A DNA stretch of 64,000 nucleotides from Rhipicephalus microplus (Eukaryota; Arthropoda; Arachnida; Ixodida; Ixodidae), in the NCBI RefSeq assembly GCF_043290135.1, contig NC_134705.1, forward strand, positions 100,318,239-100,382,238, read 5' to 3'. Position numbers and translations under genes: made by a program. A model generated the notes under the pieces. It worked only from the letters and a program-made list of their open reading frames with translations. It did no database searches and was not told the origin of the DNA. Shown here one piece after another: positions 16,416-42,400 of the stretch (position 1 is the stretch's first letter; each line of letters begins with the position of its first letter).

Positions 16416-17640
16416 ACCATCCTCACTGTACATGTCTCCGCTCAATAACAACATGTGAGCTTTCCTCAATCACTGCGTTTGGGGAAACACGCGTAGTTGC
16501 TTTATCCCTTTCTGTTGTTTCATAACTTTCCTTCTCGTCGACAGCGGCGAAAACATTCCACTTCATACATTTCCTAGGCAGGGGCGTGATGCGTTGAATT
16601 CCTGACACCCTAAAGTTCTTCGGTGGAGGTAAAGTCAACCGGTGGCATCGTGACCAACCGACTTCCTCGCATTCTTTCCGCTATGACAGACCGAAGCCGC
16701 AAAGCGGTCAATCTATCAACGATATCCAAAGTAAAAAAAACACCCTAATTGCACCTACACGTGCCTAGCAAGCTTTGTTCTCTTTATTTCACATCGGCGA
16801 ACACCTTCGCATTATTTAGACGTAGTAACCGCTGCTATGAAACTTGCAATTATTGCCTTTTTTATCTCATGTTTCAATACAAGTCAGAAGTAGTGCGCAG
16901 TTAAGAGATTAGAGGTCTTTCATTCATTCTGAAATCAATGAATAGTACATATGTAGAACTTCAATGGAGATGGTAAATGAACTAACGCCAGCTACGACAC
17001 ACTCAATGTCCTCACGTCGAAAATTTATTTTTTTCCTCCTGCCCCATCTACCCGTTTTCACGCTTTCGCCCTTTTCCGCACCCTTCGCCGCCGTTGAAGA
17101 GACCTGCTTGTTTTTTTTTTCCCTTTCTTCTCTTATTCTTTCTTTCGCATTTTCATCGGCATCCGCTGTCAAGCCCTGTTTGTACGACAATTCAGAGTCT
17201 GGCGTCATGAGACGTCCGAAAGCTGGCGTCCTTGAGTGGCCCTTCAGAAACCACGGCGATTCTCTTCAGCGCACGGGGAAAGGGTTTGCCGTCGTTGCGT
17301 TTCGCGAGATCGTTCGTCGCGTTTCCTTCGGCGCCCGGCTGTAAAGCCTTCGGGCCGCGCTGATCCTATCCTTCCAGGTTTACCGTACAAGACGTTAGAG
17401 CCCTTCCTCTCTATCTGTGCTCATATTCGATGTGCAGGAAAGAGTAGCCACAGAACGCTCGGCGTTTCCCTTTCCATGCTTCTTGTGTATTCTAGTCATC
17501 GCGCCAGCAGGTCACAATTCAGGTGTCAGCAACACAGGCAGAGCCGTTCCAAATTGCACGCCACTAGGCCGGCTGCTGCAGACTTACACTTCTCACTGTA
17601 CAGTTCCGGCTTAGGATTGGCAGAAGTGCTTCTAGTAAAC
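16416..17640 (+). promoter_or_regulatory. Upstream region and probable 5' UTR of paralogue A
   Basis: The last 420 bp (17220-17640) are GC-richer than the flanks, as expected for a promoter and leader. No TATA box is evident. A pyrimidine-rich stretch lies at 17030-17150. The gene's frame is open from 17236 through the signal-peptide ATG. 16740-17000 shows nothing recognisable. Confidence 0.3.
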
Positions 17641-30845
<13,205 letters not shown>

Positions 30846-31253
30846 TTGCCCTTACACCAATCCAGCATCGTAAAGGAAGATTGCTTTCTCCAACAACTAT
30901 CTGCCAGCGTGATCTGAAGCATGTTGGACAGAGACCAGAAACTTGAACTACAAGCGCCACGCCCAGGCCCACTAAAGATCATTTTCGCCCACGTTAATGG
31001 TCATGAAGAATTCAAACCGGCTCTTGTACTACAAGCTCTTAAAAAGGCAGAATTCCAGACTCCTTTTATATAGTACAATGATTTTTTTTTGACCGTCAAG
31101 GTGCATACCTTCTGCAAATATGCTCCTATTGAGCAATTGTTCGGAGCCTGTCCGAAGTCCTATTTATAAGGTTAATGCCCGAAGGTACACACTGGATGCT
31201 AATTCACAAGTTGTCACTGATATCAATGAAATTATTGTAGAAAACATTCTCCT

Positions 31254-31259
31254 AATAAA
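31254..31259 (+). promoter_or_regulatory. Candidate polyadenylation signal of paralogue A
   Basis: AATAAA lies about 410 bp after the TGA of the gene ending at 30845. It is the first consensus hexamer I noticed downstream on this strand. No transcript evidence is available. Confidence 0.35.
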
Positions 31260-31434
31260 GGTAAACTATTTATGAGTGTAAGAATACTTTAAAAAGAAAT
31301 GGCCTCACTGAAAAGCCCTATATTGCGGCATAATTGAGCCACATGTCCAACCTTAAAAGCACTAAAATATAAACTTTATTGCCTAATGTAGGTGCTCATA
31401 ATAATCATAGAACCATTTTTCAGGTTATAATTAG

Positions 31435-31530
31435 GATGAGTCATACCTGAACGACAGCTGCAGGCCCAACTGGTATGAAGACTGTGGCTGCTCATTGGAA
31501 TCTCCGCAGGAGCGCTGCCTTTTACAATAT
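31435..31530 (+). CDS. Unassigned cysteine-rich exon-like block
   Basis: It follows an acceptor-like ATAATTAG. The frame reads DESYLNDSCRPNWYEDCGCS and continues LESPQERCLLQYH, with Cys spacing C-x7-C-x-C-x8-C, open to a stop near 31580. The composition looks coding, but no convincing donor is seen; candidates are GTTTTA near 31535 and GTGAAA near 31577. It lies about 0.6 kb after paralogue A. A competing frame beginning MKTVAAHWNLRR is also open here. Product unknown. Confidence 0.25.
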
Positions 31531-32473
31531 CATAGTTTTACTGCAAACACTTTTGTTTTTCTACTAAACGTTTGTGGGTGAAATTATGTGCTTTCACATA
31601 AGAAAAAGGTTTTGAGTTATTGGCGTGCACCATCTTTTTGTTTACTCAAAAATGCTTTGTTTATTTTAAAAATGACTTGTAATATTTGAGGTGGGACATT
31701 ATTCTATCGTGGAGGAGGGAGGTTGCCAAGGTTTCCGACCAGCTGGGCAATAGACTAGGGGCGATAGCATATCACAAAAAAATTATTACGAAAAAGGATA
31801 TAACATACCTCAAGGTACGTACTTCGATGTAGTTCTGACACAAAAATTTTTATGCAAAGTAGCAGTTACATCGCTCTGCTCGGAGCACACGTCATGTCTA
31901 TGCGAAGTCAAACATATATGCACGATAAAATAAATTTTCATTGAATCTTGACTTGAGCAAAAGTTCTGAATGAGAAAGTGTACCTCCTGCCGACGTAGTG
32001 ATAACGCTGGTGCCATATGAAAATAACGTTACATTAATACTTCAATTTCGGTAGCGCTGCTGGAGACATATATGCACGACACAGAAAACGCGGCATAGTA
32101 GTTGCATCTGATGATGTCCCACATCAACGAGACACCTTGCCAGAGATTCAAAAACATAACACTCTAGCGGTGTTATTTAACCTAGAATACTTGTAATGCG
32201 TAATCAGTAATAGACGGACAGGTGCTTCACCCCACTTCTGAAACATGTGTGCCGTATGTATATGCGTGAAATATGTGTACTTTGAGAACTCAGTGTAGTC
32301 CTGACTAGGTTGAAGTCAGTAAAACGTTACGTGATGCCTCTTACATTAGCAGTAACTTGTACAGGGTCATCCTCATTCAAAATGAACACCACAGTAGTCT
32401 TCAAGTCTCGCAGAAAGTGATGTTCCATACATAAATCGAAAACTTACTATGGTGTTTGTTGATTACTCATTAG

Positions 32474-32704
32474 GTGACATGCTCTGAGGATGTAAAGAGT
32501 TACAAAATGCCTCTCACAGTAAAAAAGAGGACTGAGAAGAAGCCTTCAGATGTGGCGATCTCCATAAACAACTATGGGCTGTCCAAAGTGCCCGCGAACT
32601 GGCGGAGGATCATGGTCTTCCGGCCCCAACTTGGGCGCGGTCTGAACTACGCCTCTGTAGCTCCTTTGTACCGGAATAAAATTCGTTGTAGAACTGACTG
32701 AATG
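32474..32704 (+). CDS. Unassigned terminal-exon-like ORF
   Basis: It follows TTACTCATTAG, an acceptor-like site that also supplies an in-frame TAG upstream. The frame is open for 75 codons to TGA, is GC-richer than its surroundings and is basic (VKKRTEKK, WRRIMVF, YRNKIRCR). Landmarks are DVAISINNYGLSKVPANW and RGLNYASVAPLYRN. An internal Met near 32507 could start a 64-aa protein. I do not recognise a family. It may be the last exon of a gene whose 5' exons are unseen, or a transposon remnant. Confidence 0.3.
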
Positions 32705-34128
32705 CCGACACCACGGTTACACGTGTTATATCAAAATTTCTATTCTGAAGCAGAATCATCATCCTTCTATTGGTTTGCCGGCCAAAATACCAGAAAGGTG
32801 TTCAGAGTATGTGTGATTGGCTTTATGCTTTTTTATAGGTCGGTTCTTCGTGCGTATTCCTTCAAGCAGCAAGAAAAAATATCACTAATCATGTTGTTGG
32901 TGTTCCTTCTGCGTCCCTTTTTATGAGGCTTCAACCTATTCGTCGCTTACATGTTACGTTTGCACATTTACACATGCGCAGGCAGTAGGCAAACGTTTAG
33001 CGGCAAGCTGCTATGAAGTGCCACTTGAATGCCTACAGTGTCCGTTTGAAAGGTCGCGGCAATGTTGTGATTTCACAGCTTTCATTGTAGCTCAAAGGAC
33101 GCTACCATTCTAGCTCACCTCTCTGTCTTTCTCTCGACTTATTCTCTCTTTCTTACAAAATGCTTCTTTGCAAATGAACGGAGTGAAAGTATTTCTGAAC
33201 GTGTTATGCTGCGGCTACTCCCAGGCTCACGGTAATCGTCATCTCAGTTAGAGAATGATTCCAACAAGAACAAAATTGCCACGGTTGAATATATTCACGC
33301 TGTAAACCAAACTTTCTTTAATTGCTATTCACACGTTTACCTTCTCTCTGGCTGGTCCCCGCTTTAGATGAGTGCCATAGCTTTACGATCGAAGAAAGAA
33401 TTCAGCACTCACGGCGCTGAAATCAGCGGGCGAAGCACCAGGGATGACGACGTGGCAGAAAGTGGCCAGTGACTACACTGGTCTTCGTGTTCGCAGCTTA
33501 GTGTCTGTTCACGAGTAGGGCGAGTACGGCAAGGGCTACAGGCACCTTAAAACTAAACGAGTCGTTGGAGTAACACAAGAGTACATAACAAAACCTTTCT
33601 CTAGCATTGAGGCGCATGAGGTTCTTTGGCGTGATTAAGCGCAGTCACCCTGTGGCCGTTGTTAATGCTAAAACACTTATGTCGAGTGTATTGAGACGCT
33701 CTGCTAATGAATTTTCACCAGTGCAGATAAGTTGTCACTAATGGAAATAGAAAGAAGAGGCCGAGTGTCCACTGCTGCGTCAGCCGATCATTGTTACGTG
33801 TTGAACGGATAATCGGGTAATAAATGACGCAAACACTGAAATGACTGGTAAGTCCTGCAGCTAGCTTCTCACTGGCTCAAACTGGTTAATTGACGAAGAC
33901 AATGAGCCAGAAGGTTCAAAACCACGGGTAAAAGTAAAACGGTATAACTAGGGCTGTACTGTGAAGTGCCATAAGAGATCCTTTCTCTTGGTACTTTGTT
34001 CACTGCACAGTGGGGAAGTAAGCTTCCCGAGCGTCGAAATGCTTTTGCCCTGTTGTATCTGACTGGCACACGAACCATTACGACTATTCACTAAGCTGGA
34101 GAAATGCTGGTGTTTTTATGAGTACGCC
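32705..34128. other. Intergenic, nothing recognised
   Basis: No coding-like frame with motifs on either strand. Confidence 0.35.
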
Positions 34129-34285
34129 AAATGAATGGTGTTGAAACACGCCTATACACTGTGAAATGAGCGTATGACTGTGAAACTAGTGCATGTGAGC
34201 GTGCAAAATGAATGGTGTTGAAACACGCCTGCATGTACATTGTGAAATGAGCGTATGACTATGAAACTAGTGCATGTGAGCGCGC
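34129..34285 (+). repeat. 77-bp tandem duplication
   Basis: Two units starting AAATGAATGGTGTTGAAACA at 34129 and 34206. They share GTGAAATGAGCGTATGACT and GAAACTAGTGCATGTGAGCG with few differences. Confidence 0.9.
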
Positions 34286-34899
34286 ATTGAAATACACTCG
34301 TACGATGTGCATCTGAAAGTAAGGGGTCTTAGTTGGCTTGCTGAATGTAAAGGAATAGGATCGAAAGAACAAGCTGAAATGTTTTCCAGTTCATAGGATA
34401 ACTGGTATACTACACAACACTGGGGAAATACATAGGGAAGTACGAAAAATATAGAGAACGAGAGAAATACCGTATAATTAGAATGAAATACTACCAGGTC
34501 AGAGATTGCATTGCTGGAAAACATTTAGACTGAGGCTTCACCCATGGGGCGTTACATTTTACGATGCTTTAGGACGGGAATCTTTTAGACTACTGCCACA
34601 AGTAGCGACTGACTCCTTGTCGTTCTGATATAATCAGGGTAAAACAAGCACTTTGGCGTCAGCAATCATAATGAGCAAAGCAGCCTTAGCCTTGACGCAA
34701 TTAATGATATTCTCAAGAGTATCACTACAGAGTTTTCATTGAAAGTTGGAGGTAGGTAGTTAGACAGGACACTAGAAAGCTGTACGAGGGGACAAAGAAC
34801 CTTACTAAAACACGTCCAAACATGAAAGCCTCAAACGCAAAAGCTAAAATAAAACTAGAAGTGTCATTAAAATCGGTTAATAGGTGCAAGGTATTCGAT

Positions 34900-35815
34900 G
34901 TAAGAAGGTGTAACATGGACAGAATTGAACATGCTCTAAAGAACGGAGGAAGCGTCAAAGCGGTGTAAGGGAAACTTGGGATAGAATAAAACCAGATGTA
35001 TGCACTAATTGACAAAGAAGGCAAAGTAACTACCAATATGCACAGGATAATTAAAGTAGTGAGGGAGTTTTACAGAGATCTGTACAGTAGTCGGGACAAC
35101 CATGAAATTAATGTAAGAAGTAGCAGTACTCCAAATAACATCCCACAAGAAACGACAGAAGAAGTCAGGAAAGTCTTCGAAGGAATGCAAAGAGGCAAAG
35201 CTGCTGGTGAGGACAATGTGACATCAGATCTGCTTAAAGACGGAGGACAGACAATCTTAGAAAAACCGGCTACTCTGTTTACGAAGTGTTTTCTGACGGC
35301 GAGGGTACCAGAATATTGGAAGAGTGCTAAAATCATCTTATTCCTAGCAACAGCGATGACAAGGACTTCAAGAATTACAGGCCGATCAGCTTGCCCTTCA
35401 TTCTATAGAGGATATTTACAGAAGTAACTGCTAACCAAATCAAGAGAGAATTTCAATTGAATCAACTAATAGACAAAGCAGTATTTCGTACAGGCTACTG
35501 AACAATCGGCCACAATGATACTATCATTTAGGTGATAGAGAAATGTTCAGAATACACCCAACCTCTTCACATAGCCTTCATAAACTATAAAAAGGCATGA
35601 TTCGCTAGGGAAATATGCAGTCATGCAGGCACTGTGGAATCAGGGCGCCGATCAAGCATATATAAACATTCTGTAAAAAATTCTACAGCATACCAGCCGC
35701 CACCATAGTGCTCCATAAAGAAAGCGTCAGAATACCAATAAAGAAAGGGTTTAAGACAGAGGGATACGACCTCTCCAATTTTAATATTAGCGATGCACTT
35801 CTTTGTGCACTGCAT
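34900..35815 (+). pseudogene. RTE-type retrotransposon, N-terminal reverse-transcriptase part
   Basis: The frame from 34996 reads IIKVVREFYRDLYSS, EEVRKVFEGMQRGKAAGEDN and VPEYWKSAKIILF. It then shifts to FKNYRPISLP, a stop-interrupted TIGHND-like segment, and an SEYTQPLHIAFINYKKA match to the LAFIDYEKAFD motif. Several stops and frameshifts make it a fossil. Clade RTE is inferred from these motifs. The next conserved segment (FADD region) appears at 38050. Confidence 0.7.
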
Positions 35816-35825
35816 GTCCTTTAAA

Positions 35826-35973
<148 letters not shown>

Positions 35974-36341
35974 CGTCTGGGTGCTCTCAAGATCACCCCT
36001 TTACTCTCGGTGAAGCAAAATTGGTATGGCAGAGTAACATATTTTGACGAATTTGACTCACTGGTCATGACATAAATAATGTCACAATATCGTGTCGCAC
36101 TTCATCAAACACTACCCGCCAGACAGTTCACGCTATACCCGCGAGTGGGTGTGTTCAACTGGTACGCGGGTATGTGCCACAGCTGATTGACACTTAATAT
36201 CTACCTAGGTACGGCGAGAATGCACATGGGTATTACATTGAAGGCTCTTATGAGATCACTTTTCGGGTCACGCGCAGTTGCAATTTGTCCGCCGCCGCCG
36301 CCGGTGTTCGTAACCACATCGCGCGAAATTAGAAAAATAAT

Positions 36342-36580
36342 AGTACCAATGACACAGTGAGGTTTGAACCCGGGTCCGCTGAGTGCCAGCCAAATATTCT
36401 CCCACTGAGTTACACCGGTGCTTGTATCTTGTTGTCAAATTTGCCTTAGGCAGGCATGACCTAGCACCAATGACACAGTGTGGCTCGAACCCAGGTCCGC
36501 TGGATTCCAGCCCAGTATTCTACCACTCAGCTACATCGCTGCTTGTGACTTGTCAAACTTGCCATGGCCAGGCTTGATGT
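36342..36580 (-). mobile_element. Two tandem tRNA-derived units
   Basis: Two related units start ACCAATGACACAGTG at 36345 and 36466 (period 121). On the minus strand each has CTCAGTGGGAGAATA or CTGAGTGGTAGAATA (box A side) and a GGTTCAAACC or GGTTCGAGCC box B. Stems do not close as a canonical tRNA, so this is a dimeric SINE-like unit. Confidence 0.65.
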
Positions 36581-37975
36581 AGGGAAAGCAATCACGTTAA
36601 TACGACTTATAAATCGTTTTAAAAGAGTGAAAGAACAACCACTCATCACACAATGCAATTAGTATAACTAGTGGGCCGTCCAATCCTCCAACCCTTTACA
36701 AAAGCTTGTTCTCGTTTCCCTAGTAACCGTGGCGCATACCCACTACAGCCATATTTCCTCATCGTCAGCCACTGCATGAATAATGGGAAAAAATTCCTTG
36801 CAAGTGTTTAGAGGATACCACGCTTCTCAGAAGAATGATGAAAAGTAGCATAGCGAATGCCGGCCTACTACCCAAAAGTTTATTATTGATTCCCTAGTGG
36901 GTACCAAGCAAGTGTGCTTGCAGTAGTTACCCAATGAGTGTGTTAAAAAGGATCTGAAAGGCCACTCTTCTAGCTTCCACTACGACTGTGCTGCGCCTAC
37001 CGCGAAGGCCTGTCGTTTCTTTTTTTTAGTGCTCGAGTGTTAAGAAAAAAAATAAAATCTAACATCGGCAGCGTTGACCAGATGAATGTAAAAAATAAAT
37101 TTCAAGGTCTCAGCCGGAATTTGGAAATCAAGTATTTCAGAGCCATGCCAGGTCCTAGAACTATTTTGCGCAAGACCACAATGTTCACGAATTTTCAAGT
37201 GTGGTTTGAGGACTGGGAGAGGGAGAGGGGTCTATCAAATTTTCTAAACACTACACATTGTCCCAAGGTTATGACTTTACAATAGCAGTAAGCTGTATAT
37301 TTAAGACGAGACTTCATTAGGCCGAAGTCACGGCCAATAAATGGAAAGTCAGAATACAACAATACAAACTGGCACTACTAGCAGCAAAAGGAGCGTCGGC
37401 CGTCGACCAACTTATCACCGTTGGGATGTGCCTTATTTTATACATTACACGTCCAACATTCCTGACTCATCAATGGTGGTCACGCTTTCTCTGGAACAAG
37501 CTTCAGTAATCTTGTCTCGCGCGCAACCTTCAAAAAACAATCCACCACGATCGTGAAGGTTCTGGAACACTGAAGCTTGGTCTGTGCCGAGCATTGCAGA
37601 CAGCATTTGTGGGCGTAAACCAAATACCACGAAACTGAAACAAACGCGCGTGGCAACACCTATTGCTACGATGCCACCGTAACATCGGGTTAGCGTCAAT
37701 CCTAGTCAGGTACCATTCGCTGAAGTGGATTTATGTAGCATCATTCAGGGCTACTGGGCTCACTAGCACTGCAGCGTTTGATATTAGCTTACCAATTCTG
37801 GTGAAGGTAGTATACATGTTGCTGTTGGCATCATTACGCAACTGTAAACAACTGTTTGTAAAATCATATGTGGCTTTTTAACGTAAGCCTATGCGTGAAT
37901 TTGTACGTATCTTAAGCGCCACTTTGTGTCGTTTCGCCCGATAAAAAAATTACACCACACTCACCTAACACGCGG
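36581..37975. other. Probable nested insertion, not identified
   Basis: No coding motifs; frames at 37037-37285 and 37341-37556 lack support. It lies between two RTE fragments that look collinear. Confidence 0.3.
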
Positions 37976-38049
37976 TTGCTTCGCAGAACAGCGATTCGCA
38001 AGGTACGTAAGGTCTTCCGAATTTCTTACCACGTGGTCGTTTTTAGAGG

Positions 38050-38230
38050 CCTAAAATTGGAAGAGTTAAAAATACAAGTTGATAGAGGGTCCCTTACCAA
38101 GCTGCGCTTCACCGACGGCATTGCATTGCTGAGTGAATCGGGGTTGAATTGCAATTCAAGATTACTAAAATAGACAAGGAGAGCAGAACGGTAGGCCCTA
38201 AAATTATGCTGCAGAAAAAGAAAATGATGC
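38050..38230 (+). pseudogene. RTE-type retrotransposon, catalytic-motif fragment
   Basis: LEELKIQVDRGSLTKLRFTDG then IALLSESG corresponds to the RTE block whose active form contains FADD; here it reads FTDG, so the catalytic Asp pair is broken. It is collinear with the fragment ending near 35815 and missing only a short linker, so it may be the same copy split by an insertion. Confidence 0.6.
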
Positions 38231-38295
38231 GCAACAAGGCTTATCCCCGTATTTAATGTGCGAGATCATTGGTGAAACACGACCCAACATGGTAC

Positions 38296-38340
38296 TTGAT
38301 TGATATGTCGGCTTTAACGTCCCAAAAACACCATATGAAC
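38296..38340 (-). mobile_element. SINE 3'-end fragment, Ruka-like
   Basis: TTGATTGATATGTCGGCTTTAACGTCCCAAAAACACCATATGA matches the 3' termini of the copies at 6057 and 52750. The tRNA-related part is absent. Confidence 0.6.
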
Positions 38341-38349
38341 CCAAACATG

Positions 38350-38997
38350 ATACTGAAACATAACAGCATGCCAAGTTCATAGTGCACTTGTGGCCGTTTT
38401 GCTAGCTTTACATACACCAAATTTGGTATTACGTGACGTAAATAGACGACGAAGGTAAATGACACGTAAAACCATGATAATCATCTTGACATGCGTGTCA
38501 TGTAAAACATCACTTCATGCTACGCTCATAGCGCGCTCGTGGCCGTTTTGCCAGCTTCGCGTTTAGCAAATTTTGCATGACGTGGTGGCAATGAACGACG
38601 AACACAAATGCCAAGCGCAAACAGATGATCATGACTTGGTAGTCATGTACGGGATAATTTACAAGATTCGCTCATGGTGCCTTTGCAGCCGGTTAGCTAG
38701 CTTGATATACACCTTAATTGGCATCGAGTGACATCACTGTATTGCGAACATGTATTACAGGTCTTAAAATGCGAATCAAGACAAGCAACATTAGTACGGC
38801 TGTCGTGACATGACTGTAACAACATACTAGCGCCTTATCTAGATACGTGAGTGTGCGTAACATTTCTAGTTGTGTTAATGTTGTACTACGTTTACCCGCC
38901 CCGTGACGTTGTGCAGATTTTAATGTTATCTATCAAAATTCCTTATCCGTGCTTCGCCTGTCATCGATTCCCACTGAACGTTGGATCTACTAATTTG
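38350..38997 (+). repeat. CGCTAGCTTC tandem-unit interspersed repeat, copy 2
   Basis: Anchors CCGTTTTGCTAGC near 38395, CCGTTTTGCCAGC near 38540 and CCGGTTAGCTAGC near 38690. The tail GATTCCCACTGAACGTTGGATCT corresponds to that of copy 1. It ends 409 bp before the start codon of paralogue B. Confidence 0.75.
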
Positions 38998-39405
38998 TTT
39001 CTCTTTGTTTCATACTGAATTGATCTTTTGCTTATCAACCTCCTGATCTCACACCTCTCTAGATTGATGTTCACGTTCCGTACTTCTAGTGGCCGCAAAT
39101 TATCGTCTTCACATATACAGAAGACCAATTATTATCCGTCAGCATTTGACCAACCTGCAAAAACATTCAATGCACATTCAACGTGCCCCCACACCGCCTC
39201 TCTGCGGTCTCATTTAGCGGGGAAAGCATCGGGTTACCTATGAAACGCCCCCCTGCTCGATGAACCACGCAGATGCGAGCACTCAGCCGGCGCCACCACT
39301 CTGCAAACGTTAACTCAGTGAAAGACAACTACTTCTACGCCTCCCACAACTGCGGCGGACGGCTTCTTTAACTGCACCTCTAAACTTCCGTCGCTTGCTT
39401 CAGTG

Positions 39406-42400
39406 ATGCAGTTGTTACTGCCCCAGGCAATCCTGAGCGCCGTCGCCCTCGTTGCGACAGCACAAATACCGCTGTGTCCTTATCACGGTGAGTTTTCGCA
39501 GCTGAAATAATTTACTTGGTATGACGTGTTTCCATGTCGTTTGCATTGCGCCAATTGTATCAAAATAATATATCGTCCTTAGCCGGGTATATCGGTTCTT
39601 CTAAACTAGTTTGGTGTCCCTCCCAAACATACATTGTGTTTAGAAATTTTACAATCGATCCGTGCATTTGGAAGCTAAAGCGAATTTTATGTGTGCTGGC
39701 ATTACTCAATGCATACATTAGTTATTTATGTGTGTAATGAATATAAGACTATGATCAGCTTACATGCAATTTTATTTAATGCACTTAGTAAGTGCCCTAG
39801 TATCTGACTTTACTGTCTGAGAAAAGCGGAGCAAAAGTAAAATAATCCCCATAAATCAGCCGTTAAGACATGTTGCCTACGAAACTATGATTTTGCTGAA
39901 GTGGACTGTTCCATGCCTGCCTTTTGGCGCTTCTGATTTCGTGTGTTGTGATTGCCAACCCTAGTTGATATTGTAGTGTATTTTCTAGGTGTGTTCGCAA
40001 TATTCTTGAAGTGAACAACAACCATCAGTATACGTTTTATACAAGATCGCTTAATCATTCACGGATCGACTTCCCGTAAAAGTGGAATAAAACTTGTTGC
40101 TGATTGAGAAAGTTAAAACAATTGTTGGTGGCTGATCAACTGATGCATCTATACTACCTCTTGCAGCGCACCTTACAGAGGAACTTCGGAATTGTCACGG
40201 CCCGGAGCTCAGTAGCAATGAAGCGTTCAACACGGTATGAAGGACAATATATATAATGATAATAAGAAAATAATAATTAAATTCGTATTCTGACGCCTAT
40301 AAACGATGATAAGAATATGAGAGACACCGTATTGAAGGGCTCAAGAAATTTCGACCATCTGGCATACTTTAACGTGCACTGACAACACGCAGTACATGGT
40401 CGTCAAGATTTTCATCTGCACCTAAATGTGGTGGCGGGGATGAAATTCACGACCTTCGGGTGAGCAGACAAGAATCTCACGAAGAACGTGACTTAACTGA
40501 AAGATGATCGCCAGTCTGTTAGTAAGAATATAGGGTTTATTGACTTGTAAGTTGTGTTGGGAGAGGGAAGGAGGATTGCTTAAGGGGTGAAGCACCTTAG
40601 GGTATAGGCTTGTCTGTTATGCATTGTACAATGTATACAATTATACGCTATGACGATGAGGCTGATTACGATGAACAATAAGCTCATTAGCACATGCACA
40701 GCACATACAAGGTACCCACTATACGCCATGACGAGGACCCTGTTCACGATGATGAATAAGAACGTTAGCACGTTGAAGGTACCCGATGACGATGATGACC
40801 AAGGAACATTTTCCTTCTGCCATGAATGAGAGTGAACGTTAAACACGGTAAGGGGTGATGCTCTCCATGTTGCATTTTGTTTGTCTGGAAACGACCGACA
40901 ACCACCAGGAAACCATGCATAAACTTTCTCTTTGCCAACTTCAGAGTAGATTCAATAAAAGAATCATTGGCTTTACATTTCACGAACCACAAAACAGTCC
41001 ACAACACTACACTTCATTTATGACCAATAGACACGGTAGTAACTCAGCACCACAGCTTCACTCAATAACCTGCATGAGTGGTCCATGTCACGGTTTATTT
41101 ACGGTAACTCCAATTGATCACACTGCTTCGCTCATTCATCATCATTAACTTCGTATAGATTCTATGATTTTTCAATATGGCAGTTTACTTCGAGTTACTC
41201 TCTTCAGATAAGGCAGGTGTCTCAAAGAAGCGGCCCACGAGCCAGATGCGGGACGCGAACATCTTGCTTGCGGTCCGCATATCACTGTCTTCATACCACA
41301 TTTTTTTTTCAATTTTTATAATAAGCAAACTTGGTATCTACACAGCCTGGGTTGATGGGTAATACGCATGTATGTGCTAGAGTTTAACGTTTTTGCTCTG
41401 TGAAGGCAATGAAGATCTCAACTGTTACAGAGTGTTGGTTCATTACTTCTCAGCCAGGTTAATGAGCGCAAGCACAGGTTCTTTTATGCTCCAGTATTGA
41501 AAACCTCCTTTTATATATTTGGCTGGCTCTTGCAACACCAACAATATTTGCGCTTTTGGCAAGTACACTGTACAAAAAAGTGTATGACAGTTCACTTGAA
41601 ACGTTGTACTGCATTGATTGACACTAAATACTCCTACTAAATACATTCTGATGCCATTGATTAGGACAAAGTTTTAAGTTGGTCAACGACATTCTTCCAT
41701 GAATTTCACAGGTAAGCATACTAAATACGAGTTGCCTGACAAAAAATTCATCCACTGTTGTTAGTCGAATTTTAAGAGAAGTTAGTAAAGCTGTGGCTGT
41801 TTTAATTTGCAGTAATATTTTCACACTGTCTAGAATTATATTCGTCACGTTTCTCTTGGTTCAATGAATAATCGTAACGGTATATTTGCTAACCTGGCTT
41901 TGGTTAAAGGTAGCTATAGTGGAACAATGAATCAGGCTAGATTGTTAAATTGCACTATTGGAACTCTAATGTCATTATTTTCACCACCAGAGGTTACAAG
42001 AGAAGTACAGGAAAAAATCAAAGCGAACAATCTATATTTTATTTCCTCGTCGAAATTTCTACATGTGCGATCGCAGATTTAATAGCTTAGTTCTCGTGCT
42101 TTGATGAGATTGCGTGAACTGTTAACTCTATAGAACCCCCACCCCCTCCGCCGAAGGTCAATGCATATATTTTATTTTTGCTGACAGAAATTTTGAGGTG
42201 GTGCCAACACCGGTAATTTATTTCGGCCCATTTTCGCACTTACCGTGCGTCTTCCCGAGGCAAGCAGTGATTTTGTAAATGTAAAGTAGTCATTTAAAAG
42301 TAGAAAAAAATTGTTTTACTCTTCGGTGTTCCCTTAAAGAAAGCTTGCTGTCATACCACTTCAGGCGTCTGTGAGCGAATGATAAATTTTAGGAAATTTC

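Noticed and set aside
16924..17208. Minus-strand Lys/Glu-rich 94-codon frame
   Set aside because: It is the complement of a pyrimidine-rich tract upstream of paralogue A; low complexity explains the composition.
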